NCBI GenBank assembly: GCA_964019055.1
Contig: OZ025218.1
Coordinates: 9,368,170-9,432,169 of the forward strand
Direction of reading: 5' to 3'
DNA: 64,000 nucleotides
Origin: Anthopleura xanthogrammica
Taxonomy: Eukaryota; Cnidaria; Anthozoa; Actiniaria; Actiniidae
Shown: positions 45,601 to 56,047 of the stretch, one piece after another
Position numbering within the stretch: position 1 is the stretch's first letter
Layout of the letters: each line of letters begins with the position of its first letter
Notes under the pieces: model-generated
The model's database searches: none
Told to the model about the DNA's origin: nothing
The model's input: the letters and a program-made list of their open reading frames with translations, nothing else
Position numbers and translations under genes: made by a program

Positions 45601-48000
45601 AATCAGAGCGCGCGCTCGTGAAAATCTATTATATAATCTATCATGAACCAAATTTCATTGTGATTTGATTTGTTTTCCTGCTATTTTGCATCCTCTGACG
45701 TGACCATGATCCTTAGCGTTAAAACAATGGATTGTTTTGATCTGACATCATAGTGAAATAGAGCCATCAGATGTGACCAAAAATATTTCGATTTGCAACG
45801 CCCTAAAAAAAATTTTTCGGGACACCGTGCCGCAATACATTGTTAGTTAAGCTTTAGTTCTAATGTTCAATCATTGATTCTCTTTAGTTTCTGGGATGCT
45901 AACATCAACACGATACTATTGACTGATACATGTTACAATCGTGGTTACATGAAGATTTGCAAGGACAATAAAACTTGTGACACGATAAGCAAACTGACCA
46001 TAAGGCATTATGAATTCATGTACTCGACTGTGTACTCCGCTATGAGGGTCACCAAGAACCTGACTTGTGCAGGTAAGCAAATGATATACGGATGTTTCAA
46101 GAAAGATTGCAGCGGTGAACGGCGAATGGCCATCGGTGATCGGCGATTGCACGACCGAAAGGAACTGTGGGACAAGAATTTCTTCATATCGATCATTCAC
46201 CATTCAGCGAAGATCTTAGATAGCGAGTAGTATGGCTCATTCATCTTGTGAATTTTCAATTGTAAAGGTCTCATTTTGTGATGGAAAACTTGTTCAGTAG
46301 TCACTAGTTTGTGCAGGGGAATCGAACCCGTGATCTTCCGGATACCGGTCGGATGCTCTACCATTGAGCTACAGGAAGACTCGTGTGGTTATGGTCACTT
46401 TACTGGGTTGATATAACAGACAGCCTGCATACTGCCAGGCTCGAGATGTCCACGTTCAGTTCAGATGGCCATATATAGTAAATAAGAGAAAAAGATAAGA
46501 AGCTAGGTAGAAATGATAGGAAACTTGTTCAGTAGGTACTAGCTTGTGCAGGTCTCGTTTTACTTGGTTATTTTACCTCACCAATCACCGATTGCCAATC
46601 GCCGTTCGCACCATCAACTTTAGCCGCCTTTTTGGATGTCTTACCAACATGTAAGGTCTCACTGCGTTTTTCGCTTTTTTGTTTTTCAGATGCATGTTCT
46701 AGTTGTTCACCTTATGCTGACTGCAAGAACAAAACCTGTATCTGTAGAGCCGGTTATACCGGAAATGGCGTCACGTGTACAGGTAAGAGAAAAAACACTG
46801 CAAATGCAAGACGACGTCATTGCATTCTCGTCCCCAACCTTTCTCAGCTTTTTTAACGAAATATCGATTTTTCGTTAGAAAGCTGAGAAGGGTCTGGGTA
46901 CGAGAATGCAAATGACGTCATTTCTCATTATACATTATAGTCTTTCGTCACGAGGCAGCCATGTTGAATGTGAGTTAGGCTTGATTGTTCCAATCAAGAT
47001 GGCAGCCGCATAAAAAAGATCCCCATTTCTTTGCCTATTTCAGAATCAAAGACATCAAAGGCGTCAGTAGTAGTGCACTTGCCTCTCAACTCTGTGCGCG
47101 TTTAATTTGAAGGCTGATTAATTTCTGAACTCGACATGTATATATCACATGTGAGCAGTATTTGTTTTTTTTCTTGCTCTTGCATGATTCGGGTTTTTTA
47201 GATTTATTTTATTTTATCTCTACAACTTTTCCCAAGGTGGCCTCTTAGGCTCGGTCTAACCCAACCAAACGGTAATACCTCAACAGGTTAATCTATCTTT
47301 TATTACAGCGCCTTAAATGACATGACTTTTTCTCTTTTTTATTCTTCAGAAATGCCCTGCTCTAATTGTTCTCCTTATGCTGAGTGCAAGAACAACGCGT
47401 GTGTCTGTAATTCAGGTTATACCGGCAATGGAAAGACGTGTATAAGTAAGAGAATTTAAGAATGATGTAATTAATCACTTCGTCACGCTGCAGCCATGTT
47501 TATATTGAATACGAGGCTATCAAGATGGCTGCCGTGTGAGAAAGGTCCAATTTCCTGTCTGTTTGATCTGAATGAAATGCATAATACAGCAGATTCTGTA
47601 TGACTGTGAAAAGTACACGGCACAATCGCGGTCGCGTCAAAAGTCAGCCAATCAAAAATCTAGAAAACATCCAATCGCGGCAAAGCACGCACTCTTCATC
47701 CAATCAAATGCACGAAACATTGCGGGAGAGAAGAAAAAAGTCAGCAAAATTCAAAATTCTAGAAAACATCATGGTCGCAGTGAACTTTTCACAGTCATAC
47801 GTATTGTGTAGTGGTAGTCAATCCATGCACTCGCCTATCAACTCAGATTTTTCTTGATTTTTTAAAATTTTATTTCTTATTTTGCAGAAGTAAAATCAGG
47901 CAGTTCACTCATCTTCCCACATCAGCTGCTGATTTCAAGCTCTGTACTTCTGTGTCTGGTTTTGATTCTGAGTAACGCATTCCTATACAAAACTGGGTAA
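37278..48000 (+). CDS. Secreted/anchored M28-peptidase-like protein with 2 EGF domains, copy B
   Basis: Coding exons 37278-37323, 41809-42008, 42151-42325, 43436-43901, 45888-46072, 46690-46782, 47350-47445 and 47888-48000; 375 aa. Every exon length and phase equals its counterpart in copy A, so the two arose by tandem duplication together with about 600 bp of promoter. The signal peptide is [15 protein letters not shown]. The M28 motif is [11 protein letters not shown]...GVNNDGTG, and the FDLSDTGGT and DHMSFWDAN motifs show the same substitutions as copy A. There are two six-cysteine EGF exons, one of each type. The tail [17 protein letters not shown] suggests a GPI signal or membrane anchor. 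The donor after exon 2 is CAA|GTGAGT rather than CAG|. A second signal-peptide exon at 38799 may be an alternative start. Confidence 0.82.
37696..37912 (+). repeat. 108-bp tandem duplication in intron 1 of copy B
   Basis: The unit from 'ggtcatgttaagttcga' through 'gaaatcatacaccga' occurs twice head to tail with a handful of differences. It carries no splice or coding signal that I can see. Confidence 0.85.
38619..38742. repeat. Small foldback element
   Basis: 'gtaccctggattccagaag' at the left and 'ctctggtacccagggta' at the right form imperfect inverted ends around 'gtcgcgaagc' repeats. It ends about 57 bases before the alternative signal-peptide exon and may contribute to its promoter. Confidence 0.5.
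38799..38859 (+). CDS. Candidate alternative first exon encoding a second signal peptide
   Basis: An ATG followed by 19 further codons ([15 protein letters not shown]...) and one base leads to a GT donor (AAG|GTTAGT). The encoded peptide is a textbook signal sequence, and the exit phase (1) equals that of the annotated first exon at 37278-37323. It could therefore splice in frame to exon 2 at 41809, giving the same protein a different leader from a separate promoter. I saw no equivalent in copy A. Confidence 0.5.
39391..39800. repeat. Two adjacent palindromic elements in intron 1 of copy B
   Basis: About 39391-39556 has inverted ends 'tgtgttgtctctgacttgaa' and 'ttcaagtcagaaacaacaca'. About 39615-39795 has long arms 'agaagacgattttccgtgtt' and 'aacacggaaaatcgtcttct' enclosing inverted 'aacacgcgtgatgttgggag'. 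Both look like MITEs. Confidence 0.75.
40540..40583. repeat. (ATT)n microsatellite after a retroelement-like tail
   Basis: 'gcgctttcttaacaattaaa' precedes a pure (ATT)n run. A similar 'tggcgctcctaaagccattt' into ATT repeats is at about 40155-40187. Both look like SINE or LINE 3' ends. Confidence 0.7.
40985..41125. repeat. Short palindromic element
   Basis: 'attgaactcggttatcgcaa' with 'aatatcgagatttgttagtg' is mirrored by 'cactaacaaatcacgatatt' and 'ttgctcaacctcgtccaata'. Hairpin loop near 41073. Confidence 0.65.
41475..41770. repeat. (CCAT)n microsatellite upstream of exon 2, copy B
   Basis: Imperfect (CCAT)n with CGTC and ATTC variants ending about 40 bases before the acceptor at 41808. 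Positional homolog of the tract at 26938. Confidence 0.92.
42345..42481. mobile_element. TAGACCCC-family MITE in intron 3 of copy B
   Basis: TAGACCCCTTGCAGCACGTC at the left and GGCAGGGTCTATA at the right, with 'ctcaatttggaggacaaaac' and 'ccaaattgagctgct' as inner arms. It starts 20 bases after the exon 3 donor. Copy A's intron 3 lacks it, so it is younger than the duplication. Confidence 0.85.
42563..42970. repeat. (CAT)n microsatellite and degenerate extension
   Basis: Pure (CAT)n to about 42695, then a degenerate CAT-rich region containing a direct repeat of 'atggctgtcgtaatcatcat' (about 42697 and 42772). Copy A has only a short CAT tract at about 27890-27910. Confidence 0.93.
44044..44354. 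mobile_element. 311-bp insertion with 15-bp target-site duplication
   Basis: 'atcattaatttttcg' occurs at 44029-44043 and again at 44355-44369. Copy A has it once (about 28570-28584) with no insert. The insert carries inverted arms 'agaagtaaggcactaggcca' and 'tggcctagtgccttacttct', plus a direct repeat of 'aaggctcgcaacttatccat'. It lies in intron 4 of copy B. Confidence 0.88.
44735..45640. mobile_element. About 0.9-kb insertion with terminal inverted repeats
   Basis: Absent from copy A, whose sequence passes directly from 'ctcactttccactt' to 'aaatcaaatttcattg'. Inside, 'tatataatagattttcacga' (44819) and 'tcgtgaaaatctattatata' (to about 45634) are inverted repeats. It contains the tyrosine-recombinase-like fragment at 45159-45545. 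Confidence 0.75.
45159..45545 (-). pseudogene. Fragment of a tyrosine-recombinase-like (Crypton-type) transposon protein
   Basis: A 128-residue minus-strand frame containing [13 protein letters not shown], which resembles the GH...Y box at the C-terminus of tyrosine recombinases. A Ser/Thr/Gln-rich tail follows. The upstream catalytic region (Arg, His-x-x-Arg) is absent, so it cannot encode a working recombinase. It lies within an insertion bounded by inverted repeats in intron 4 of the M28-like copy B. Assignment to Crypton/DUF3504-like proteins rests on this one motif. Confidence 0.5.
46307..46385 (-). mobile_element. tRNA-derived SINE head, family 2, in copy B
   Basis: Minus-strand A box 'tgtagctcaatggtagagca' and B box 'gggttcgattcccc'. 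Homologous in position to 29625-29730 in copy A. Confidence 0.7.
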
Positions 48001-48346
48001 CGTTCTTCTGAGTAACGCATTCCTATATCAATCTGAGTAACGCCCTTCTAAGTAACGCATTCCTATACCAAACTGAGTAAAGACCTTCTGAGTAACGCAT
48101 TTTTATACAAAACTGAATGACGCCCTTCGCGTTACTGGACGCCTTACTGTTGGCAAATAATGTATTTTCAAGATTAGATCTTTTTAGCTTGGCCATAATA
48201 ATTCTCTTCCCATCAATCAAATTTTCAACCGTCTGATTTAGTATTTTTTTCAGTGTTTTGATCGAAGGATTTAGGAATGCATAAACTGAAAATTTGGCTG
48301 GGCTGGGGGGGAGAGGGGTTGTAACTATGAAAAAGGGCTGTAGGTA

Positions 48347-48480
48347 TAGACCCCTTTCACGTGACGTCATAGCAGCTCAATTTGGAGGACAAAACAAAAG
48401 AATTTCAAACTCTTGAGAATTGGAAACCTATTGTTTGCCCTTCAAATTGAGCTGCATTCCGACGTGCTGCAAGGGGTCTA
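48347..48480. mobile_element. TAGACCCC-family MITE, complete
   Basis: TAGACCCCTTTCACGTGACG at the left, GCTGCAAGGGGTCTA at the right, with inner arms 'cagctcaatttggaggacaa' and 'cttcaaattgagctg'. The best-preserved copy of the family in this window. Confidence 0.88.
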
Positions 48481-49010
48481 TTCTTTCGTCTGTACATGAC
48501 GTTATAGCCGCCATGTTTGAAGAATTTAACAAAAGATTTTTCAATAAATCATATTCTTATCTTTCAACATGGCGGCCATGACGTTAGTTATTTTACTCCC
48601 TTGATAATTACTGCAAACCAATAATTGTTCCTCTAACTTTCAAAATTGTCGTCTAACTAAATAATTATTGGTTGTAAAATTTTTTAAACAAAGGACATAC
48701 TTTTGACTGCAGTTTTAATTTTTTCCGATTATTGATCAGAAATTTTAACTCGATTTTTATCCATAATTCATAATTAAAATTGATATCCCACTATTGTGAT
48801 ATGCTTCGCTTGTCACGCACAAAGGTTTCAATGCGAGTCTTCGCGCATAATGCGCAGTGATTCAGGACTGGAGAAAAGAATAAATTCAATTTAGCGCGCA
48901 GCCTCGTACTGAAACCTTTGGGTGTAACAAGAGATGCATATTTTGGAAGTGGGCTATCGTAATTGTACCGTCTGTGCTACCCTTGTTGTCTTTGTGTATG
49001 TTTTTTTTGG

Positions 49011-49060
49011 GGAGGGGAGGGGAGGGGAGGGGAGGGTAGGGGAGGGGAGGGGAGGGGAGC
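49011..49060 (+). repeat. GGGGA tandem tract with G-quadruplex potential
   Basis: About nine consecutive GGGGA units ('ggggaggggaggggaggg'). Four or more G4 runs with one-base loops meet the standard intramolecular G-quadruplex pattern. Confidence 0.85.
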
Positions 49061-49665
49061 CTTATTTGAAGCTTAGACGAGGTATGTTACTTGAGCCGTG
49101 CTATATTTTGACCACCAATATTTTCCGATGTTTCGATAATGATCACTTCAAAAAATGTCTCAAGAATAATCTTTATTTATTAATAGTAATATTTTCTAAT
49201 TTTTTCTTCATAACATAAACATTCAATAAATTCTTTAAAGCGTACAAGAATCATCCAACAGGAACACTTTGGCCAATGCCGCCATAATATACACCTAAAT
49301 CCAAAATGGCGCACATAACATGGAAATTTTTCGATTTGCCTTAATGAAACTCGAAGGAAGGCTGGTGAAGCTTTTTCATCTTGTCTCCTCATTCAGTCCC
49401 ATAATCCTTTGCATCACAATCCTTTGCACTTCGCTAAGGCTATTTGTCGCCAAGTTATACTTTAAGCTAAAAGATAAACCCTTTTAGGGGGTGCACATTA
49501 ATCAAATGTTTGCACCAAATGTTTAACTTTCGTCCATGAACTATCTATTCTATATTCTTTAGCCACAAGTCTTTTCAAACGATTTTCAAATGCTTTGTAT
49601 TAACTTGCCAGATTGACTTTCGTTCATGCCTTGGCTAATCACTAAATATCTTGTTCTATCTTCGG

Positions 49666-52600
49666 TCACGCCTTGGCTAGTCCTGTCATAATTTTCTGCC
49701 ATAAGTCTTTCTTTTTTGGATACATCCGCCGTATACTTTGAAGTAGCTCATTAAATTGGCTCATTCCACCAGGCACCATACAAAACGCACCCCTGGCATG
49801 TCTTAACAGTTCGACAAAATCCTCATGATCAGACTGAGCCATGACCATCAAATGATGATGGATGCATTGTCCATACATAGACAGACTCTTCTGAACCAAT
49901 GGATTGATATTTGGAGATCGCAGATTAATCGCTAGCTGTGCTGGGTTGGAGCGAGCGAGATGCCGCGCAGCCTCTAGAGCAAGATCATGTAATACAAAAG
50001 GACTAACTACCGCATTGAGAGCAGAAACACAAAACCGGTGAAGATAAGATGTCCCGAGTCTCGCTGAAAGTGAACACAGCCATCTAATGTCATCGCTACA
50101 AGGAGGGTTACGTGAGTATTTGACGGTCGGGCGGTCATCGGGAGATCTTCGAGCCAACGATTCTAAAGCCAGCATACCGACTCTGTACGCGTTGTTTAGG
50201 TAATACGAAACTGGACCTCCTTGCTGTTGATTCAGTGACCTACTTGAAAATTGACACACTGAAGGGCTAGATGTTTGGTACGGAGGGGGGAGGCCACCGC
50301 TAGCATTCGATATATCATACTGGGCTGAATGATGCTGCCTTGAAATAAAAGGGTATCCGTAATTGACTTGATTACTAGGTCTGTAGGAGGCTCCCCCCGG
50401 ATAACACCCTTGGTTCATCATTTGATGTACTTGATGATGCATCTGTAACTGGACATATTGTTCCGGTGTTTGATAAGGAGGAGGAGGGGGGAGGGAGTTA
50501 AAGCTTGGGTGTCCCCCTAGTGGAGCTGGGAAAAGATTGATGTTTGGTTGTGGTGTTGAGGGTGGAGGCTGCGGCGGCTGGGAGCGTACAGATTGTGTTC
50601 CTCTATTTCGGGAGCCTTCTTTATGAGACCTCGTAGTGGTAGCTTGGCTCTGTTCATGCAAGTAGTGCCAGTGTCTAGCTACATCGAACAAGACTTCAGG
50701 ATACACCCCACCTCCTCTAGCAGCACTCTCAACAGCTTGACAAGCTCTATCTAAAAGCTGCGTATCTTCATCTCTACATTGTAGAAGACCTCGTTGAATC
50801 TCGCCAGGGTTCAAGGTATGTGCCATGTGTAGACAAGACAGCCCAAGCTCGGCAGCTGCTCGGACCATTGCAGGATCATTTGATCGTGATGCCCTGTCTG
50901 CAATAGAAGCCACTTCAGATGGAGTTAAATTACTCTCCCATCTCTCAATGAGAAGTTGTATAGCAGTGCTTCCTATTTCCATGGCCTGTCCTGATATCCA
51001 TGACACATGTGATGAATACGTCCGCGATAACCAATTGACCGATGTACGATTGTGCAGGCCAAGCGCAAATAAACCCATTTCAAAAGCGCATAATTGTAAT
51101 CCACGATGTGGTCCAGCATGGCTGGTACTGGTTGAAGGTTGACTGAACACCGAGGTACTACTATTACCACCAGCTTTACTAAGGACTCTCTTGGCCAGCT
51201 CAAACATGAAATGTGCTTCAGCTTCTGTAGCTTGATTTATAGCTGATTTTTTACCCTTCTTCTTCCTGCTTTTCTTTTTGCCCTGTCTTCTGTTACGTCC
51301 TTGGTTTCCATCCGTGTCATCTGTACTGCACCTTGCTGCAGATTCTGCTGCCGGCAAGGCTACTAGGGCTGCAGCCTCCATGTTAGAGGAAGCAGCACCT
51401 CCTTCAGCTGTTCCTTTAGTGGCTGAAGAAGAACACGATGCCTCAGCATCAATACCAGAGGCTTCAGTCTTACTAGACGATGCTTCAGTCGATGAAGATA
51501 ATATTCCAGATGCTTCACCCTGGGAAAGTGACGTGTCGACTCGAGAAGTAGAGGCTTCTGCCTCCCAAGATGGACCTCCATTCTGATCAATGGCTGCTTC
51601 ATCCTGAGTATCTGAGGTCACATTTTGAGAAATCACTGCAGTAGAATCATTGACAGTAGCGGTTGATGAAATCTCTGCACCTTTTTCTACGATGCCTTTA
51701 TTTGAGCGCGTTTGACTTGAACATGTTGGAAGTGAGCTCAAATCCACCCCAGAGGCGCCGGAAGTATCAGTGCTATTTTCATGAACACCAACTGAACTGG
51801 ATGACGATGTGTTACTAGACGAAAGATCACCAGGCGAGAATCTTGACGGTGACCCACTGAAACCATCATCATCTTGATCGGTTGTGTGCCTTGCCTCATT
51901 TGCCGTTGGATGGCTTTCATTATGATTTCGGTTTACTGGGATTGTAATCTCGTTAACTAACTTAGCTGTAATGTTATTATCAAGGGGCAGAGACACTCCC
52001 TCTGTCTCACTTGGTTCATCAATATCCTCTTCAATATCTGATCCATCAAGATCAGATGTTGGTCTTTCTGTTGATCTCTGTGGATTGACAGTCCTCGAAG
52101 AGCCTGATGCACCTTGTGGGCTGGAAACTTTCTGTTTTCTGTTGACAGGAGAATTGCTTCCACGTGCAGCACTCACATGATTCCCTCGAGAACTACCCCC
52201 ACTAGAAGAAGTTCGAGGGCCGGGGTGACAAACCGCAACGACTTTAGCAGAGATGCTGTGAGGAGAACTGCTCGCTCTAGAAACAATTCCATGATTGACG
52301 GCCGAGTCAGTATCAACTCCACTAGAGCTACCACTTTCCTCGTCTCTTCTCACTTCGTTTACCGTTACCGTGACTTTTGACTGGGAATTCCCACCAGCAC
52401 CTCTACCTCTTGACCGATTGCGTCCTGAGCTGCCACGACTACTGCTGTCTGTGCCGCTATCACTAGTGTTGGAAGAACTCTGACTGTTGCTGAGGAAAAT
52501 AGAAAAACACCCTGTTAGGAGGAGACAACTGCTTCAAGGAAGGCCGCCAGAGCAAAGGTGATTGGACTGAGATATGATACCTCCTAAAGCGTTAAGAGTA

Positions 52601-55600
52601 AACAAAAAAGCTAGCCTCCTTTGCAGACGTTCTTGGTGTCGTCACGTCGTCACGCAACGTTTCTGGAGAAGCGTTGCGTGACGACCCTAAGAGCGTCTAC
52701 GTAGGACGCTACTGAATGACATGCAGGTCTGAAATGGGAAAACTTAACATGGAAGCGCAAAATGTTTTTTGACCTACCTTCCCCTTCGGTTAGGTACACC
52801 AAAGCCACCTCTATACCTCGGGTTACCATTAGTATCATCAGACTTTTTCTTGTTACTCTCATTGTGAGATGCATCGTTGTGTCTTTCAGCCTCACTCACA
52901 AAGCTTGGGCCTTCATACCTGCTCTTGTCTAAAAGCACTTCTTTCACTTCCTTTAGTCTAGAGGGTACATCTTTGCAATAATCTAACAAGGCAATTGCTA
53001 GGTCCCCTCTTTGTCTTCTTATGCCTTCGCAGAGTATAGGATAGACAGTTTCTAGAACATTTGGTTTCATCCCTGGAATGAATGATACGGAATATTAATT
53101 GATTATTGGACCCACTATGATGAATTCATGTCCCTGCTTGTTACTGTTTTCATTTCCCATAAGCTAAAATTTAGCAGGCGTAGATCAGTTGGTTAGTGTG
53201 CTACCTTCGGAGCTAGAGGTCCATGGTTCGATCCTCAGGACCTCCACGTCTCTTTCAAATTCTCTCTGTTCTGTGTAGCTTTAGCTTTAAATAGTACCGT
53301 AATAAGGAGTTTGTGGAGGTAAAGGGTGCACCTTCGAATGCTTTATACATGAGCCCCTGCCTTGGAAGAATTGGGCAACCACACCCCGCGTTTCGAAGTA
53401 AAATAAATTGCCTTTGTCTTGTTTTGCCTTAGCAATAATATACCAGAATTTTTAACTCCGTTGCAGAAATGTTTCCTGTGAATCATATACAATAATCTTG
53501 CACTTCTTGAAGTATCTCCCATATGTTTCATATGTAAAAGTAATGCAGTGTGATGTGTGACAACAATACAAGAAATACAAACCAACCTAAAGCACAAACT
53601 GCAGCCTTGTAGCCTATCTCCTCATCCAGTTTGTTCCCTTTATCATAAGCCGTACCATCTTTCTTTGGAGAATTTGGACAACACAGTACTTCAAATATAA
53701 AGGTGGCTAACATGATAGGCAGGACGGCCCCTCCTCTCTGAAGCTTGCCCTGGCAGATCAAGTTTGCCTTTTCTCTGACCACCATCATCTCTTCTTGTCT
53801 TAGAGGAAGCTTCTTGAGAAGAGCAAAGAGTTCTGACTCCTGATTGGCTAGTTTCACCTAGTAGTAAAATGACGTAATAATCTTATTAGTAGTTGATTAA
53901 GGTGGCTCCAAGTATTTTTTTTGGCCACACTTCCCTTTTTGAATCGACTTATACATAATCTTACTTTAGCTCAATGAATCTGAATCTTACACCAGATGTT
54001 AGGCTTGGATGAAAGTCTTGAACGATGTTCTTTTTATGCTTATCAGCGTTTCCATAGCAACGATAAACAAATTTTGTAAAAAACATTTTTTCTTAAATAT
54101 CTTTCAATATTAGAGCTAGTACAATCTATACAATGTAGCAGACTAAATGGCAAAGCTTTGCTCTTAGCTGGTCGTCTAGGGATTTCAAGACTAAACACCC
54201 CACCCTCCCCTCATCTCCACCAAGTATTCCCTACTGCTAATGAGTCTAGTTCTCACCTCTAAAGCTTTGCTCTTAGCTGGTTGTCTAGGGATTCAAGACT
54301 AAACACCCCACCCTCCCCTCATCTCCACCAAGTATTCCCTAGTGCTAATGAGTCTATAGTTCTCACCTCTAAAGCTTTGCTCTTAGCTGGTTATCTAGGG
54401 ATTTCAAGACTAAACACCTCACCCTCCCCTCATCTCCACCAAGTATTCCCTAGTACTAATGAGTCTATAGTTCTCACCTCTAAAGCTTTGCTCTTAGCTG
54501 GTTGTCTAGGGATTTCAAGACCAAATATTCCAACTCTAAAAGCCAAGTGATGACAGTGGGGATCTTCTGCTAACACCCCACATAAAAATGCAGCCTTGAC
54601 AAGCGTAGTACTACTGAATGAGAGTGGTTTGGCATTCTTGTTCTTTGCGGTACTCATATCAAGTTGAGTCTCGCTGCTGAGGATTTTCTCAGCCAGTTTT
54701 ACAGCTAGTTTTCTGGCTTTATCTGGATACCCATGTACATGCAGGGCTTCAGCTCTGGTGCAGAGGACTTCTAGATCTTCATTGATTTCATGGAGCGGAA
54801 CAGGTATAACGTCAGGGATGTCACTGTCTTTCTTGGTTCTTGAATCAAAATAACATGTTATTGGTTATTGTTATTGGTTGTTATTCCAGGTTTCACGTGG
54901 AAAAAGGAAAGCCATGTTTTCAGTGACAGACATACAAGACTCTACCCACAACGGTAAAGGAATGTGTTTATCAGTCATGCAGCATTTTGCATAGTCATTT
55001 GTTTATTTATATCTTCATGTTAATATTTGTCAATTTTTCCACTTTTTGTCCAAAGCATTTTGTCCCCCCTTGTTTTTCTCCACACAGTTTGATTTCAGTA
55101 GATGAAGAGCCACTTTGTGGAAAGCCCCTGATAAAACCAATTTACATTTCCTTTATAGACCCCGTTGCAGCACATTGGAATGAGCTCAATTTGGAGGAAA
55201 AAACAATTCTCATGAGATTGAAATTCGCTTTGTCCTCCAAATTGAGCTGCTTTGTCGTCACATGAAATGGGTATATATTTACGTTCCCATAACAAACAAA
55301 AAAGAATATCCTAGTCCCTGTTTTCCTGCTTCAGGGCCTTCCTAGTGCTTTTTGAATTTGAGCACATCCCACATATCTTTTGCCTAATTTTTGCATCATT
55401 TAATACATCTGCTTAATTAATAGACCTCTTCGGCTTGGGGGTAATGTTGTCCCATTTCAGACCACGTATCATTCTCTTGAGAATAAGATTCTTTATTTGA
55501 GTTGTATTCATATTCATGTGTCTTGTCATGCGCAACCGTTAAACAATGAAATGATACTCTGGGGAATGACACATGGTCTGAAATGGGAAAACATTACCCC

Positions 55601-56015
55601 CAAGCCGAAGAGGTCTATTGCTTGCTTACATTTCTGGTTCTGCACTACTTTCCTCTGGAATACATGTCAATGAAGAAACAACATTCCGTTCATCAGAGCT
55701 AGAACCAGGACCAACTGACAGACAGGTAGGAGGAGTTTGTTCGGCATCTATAAGAGGTAGCTGTGCTATTCCACTAGAGATTGTGATGGGCTGAACTTCA
55801 CCAGACATTTCAGAAGGTTTTTCATGATCAGAGGAAAGGTTGACATTGCTCCAATCAAGAGAGCAGGCCTCAATGGCAGGAAGAAATCCAGGAAAGCATG
55901 AGACAGCAGCTTCAAAACCAGCACCATGACCTGGTAATAAACCAAGAACAAAAATATGTCATTATAATTCAAAATAGCAAGTTGAAATGGAGAATGATTG
56001 TCCAGTGTAAATAAC

Positions 56016-56047
<32 letters not shown>

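Larger units (their letters stand above)
48001..49660. other. Spacer between M28-like copy B and ZSWIM8
   Basis: Immediately after the stop, about 48001-48125 holds three to four degenerate tandem copies of the last coding codons ('gagtaacgcattcctataca'). A MITE follows at 48347-48480. An imperfect hairpin at about 48495-48585 has 'gccgccatgttt' facing 'aacatggcggcc'. A G-rich tract is at 49011-49060. The convergent ZSWIM8 3'UTR occupies the right edge. Confidence 0.65.

Noticed and set aside
47572..47857. Lys/Arg-rich frames in the last intron of copy B
   Set aside because: They lie in an intron between well-supported exons, with no similarity to known proteins and no counterpart in copy A.
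49666..52353. Treating the 895-codon frame as a complete single-exon gene
   Set aside because: It has no ATG at its 5' end. The frame continues to a splice acceptor at 52490, and upstream exons reconstruct full ZSWIM8.
53176..53250. Functional tRNA gene in a ZSWIM8 intron
   Set aside because: The ends do not pair as an acceptor stem. Treated as a SINE.
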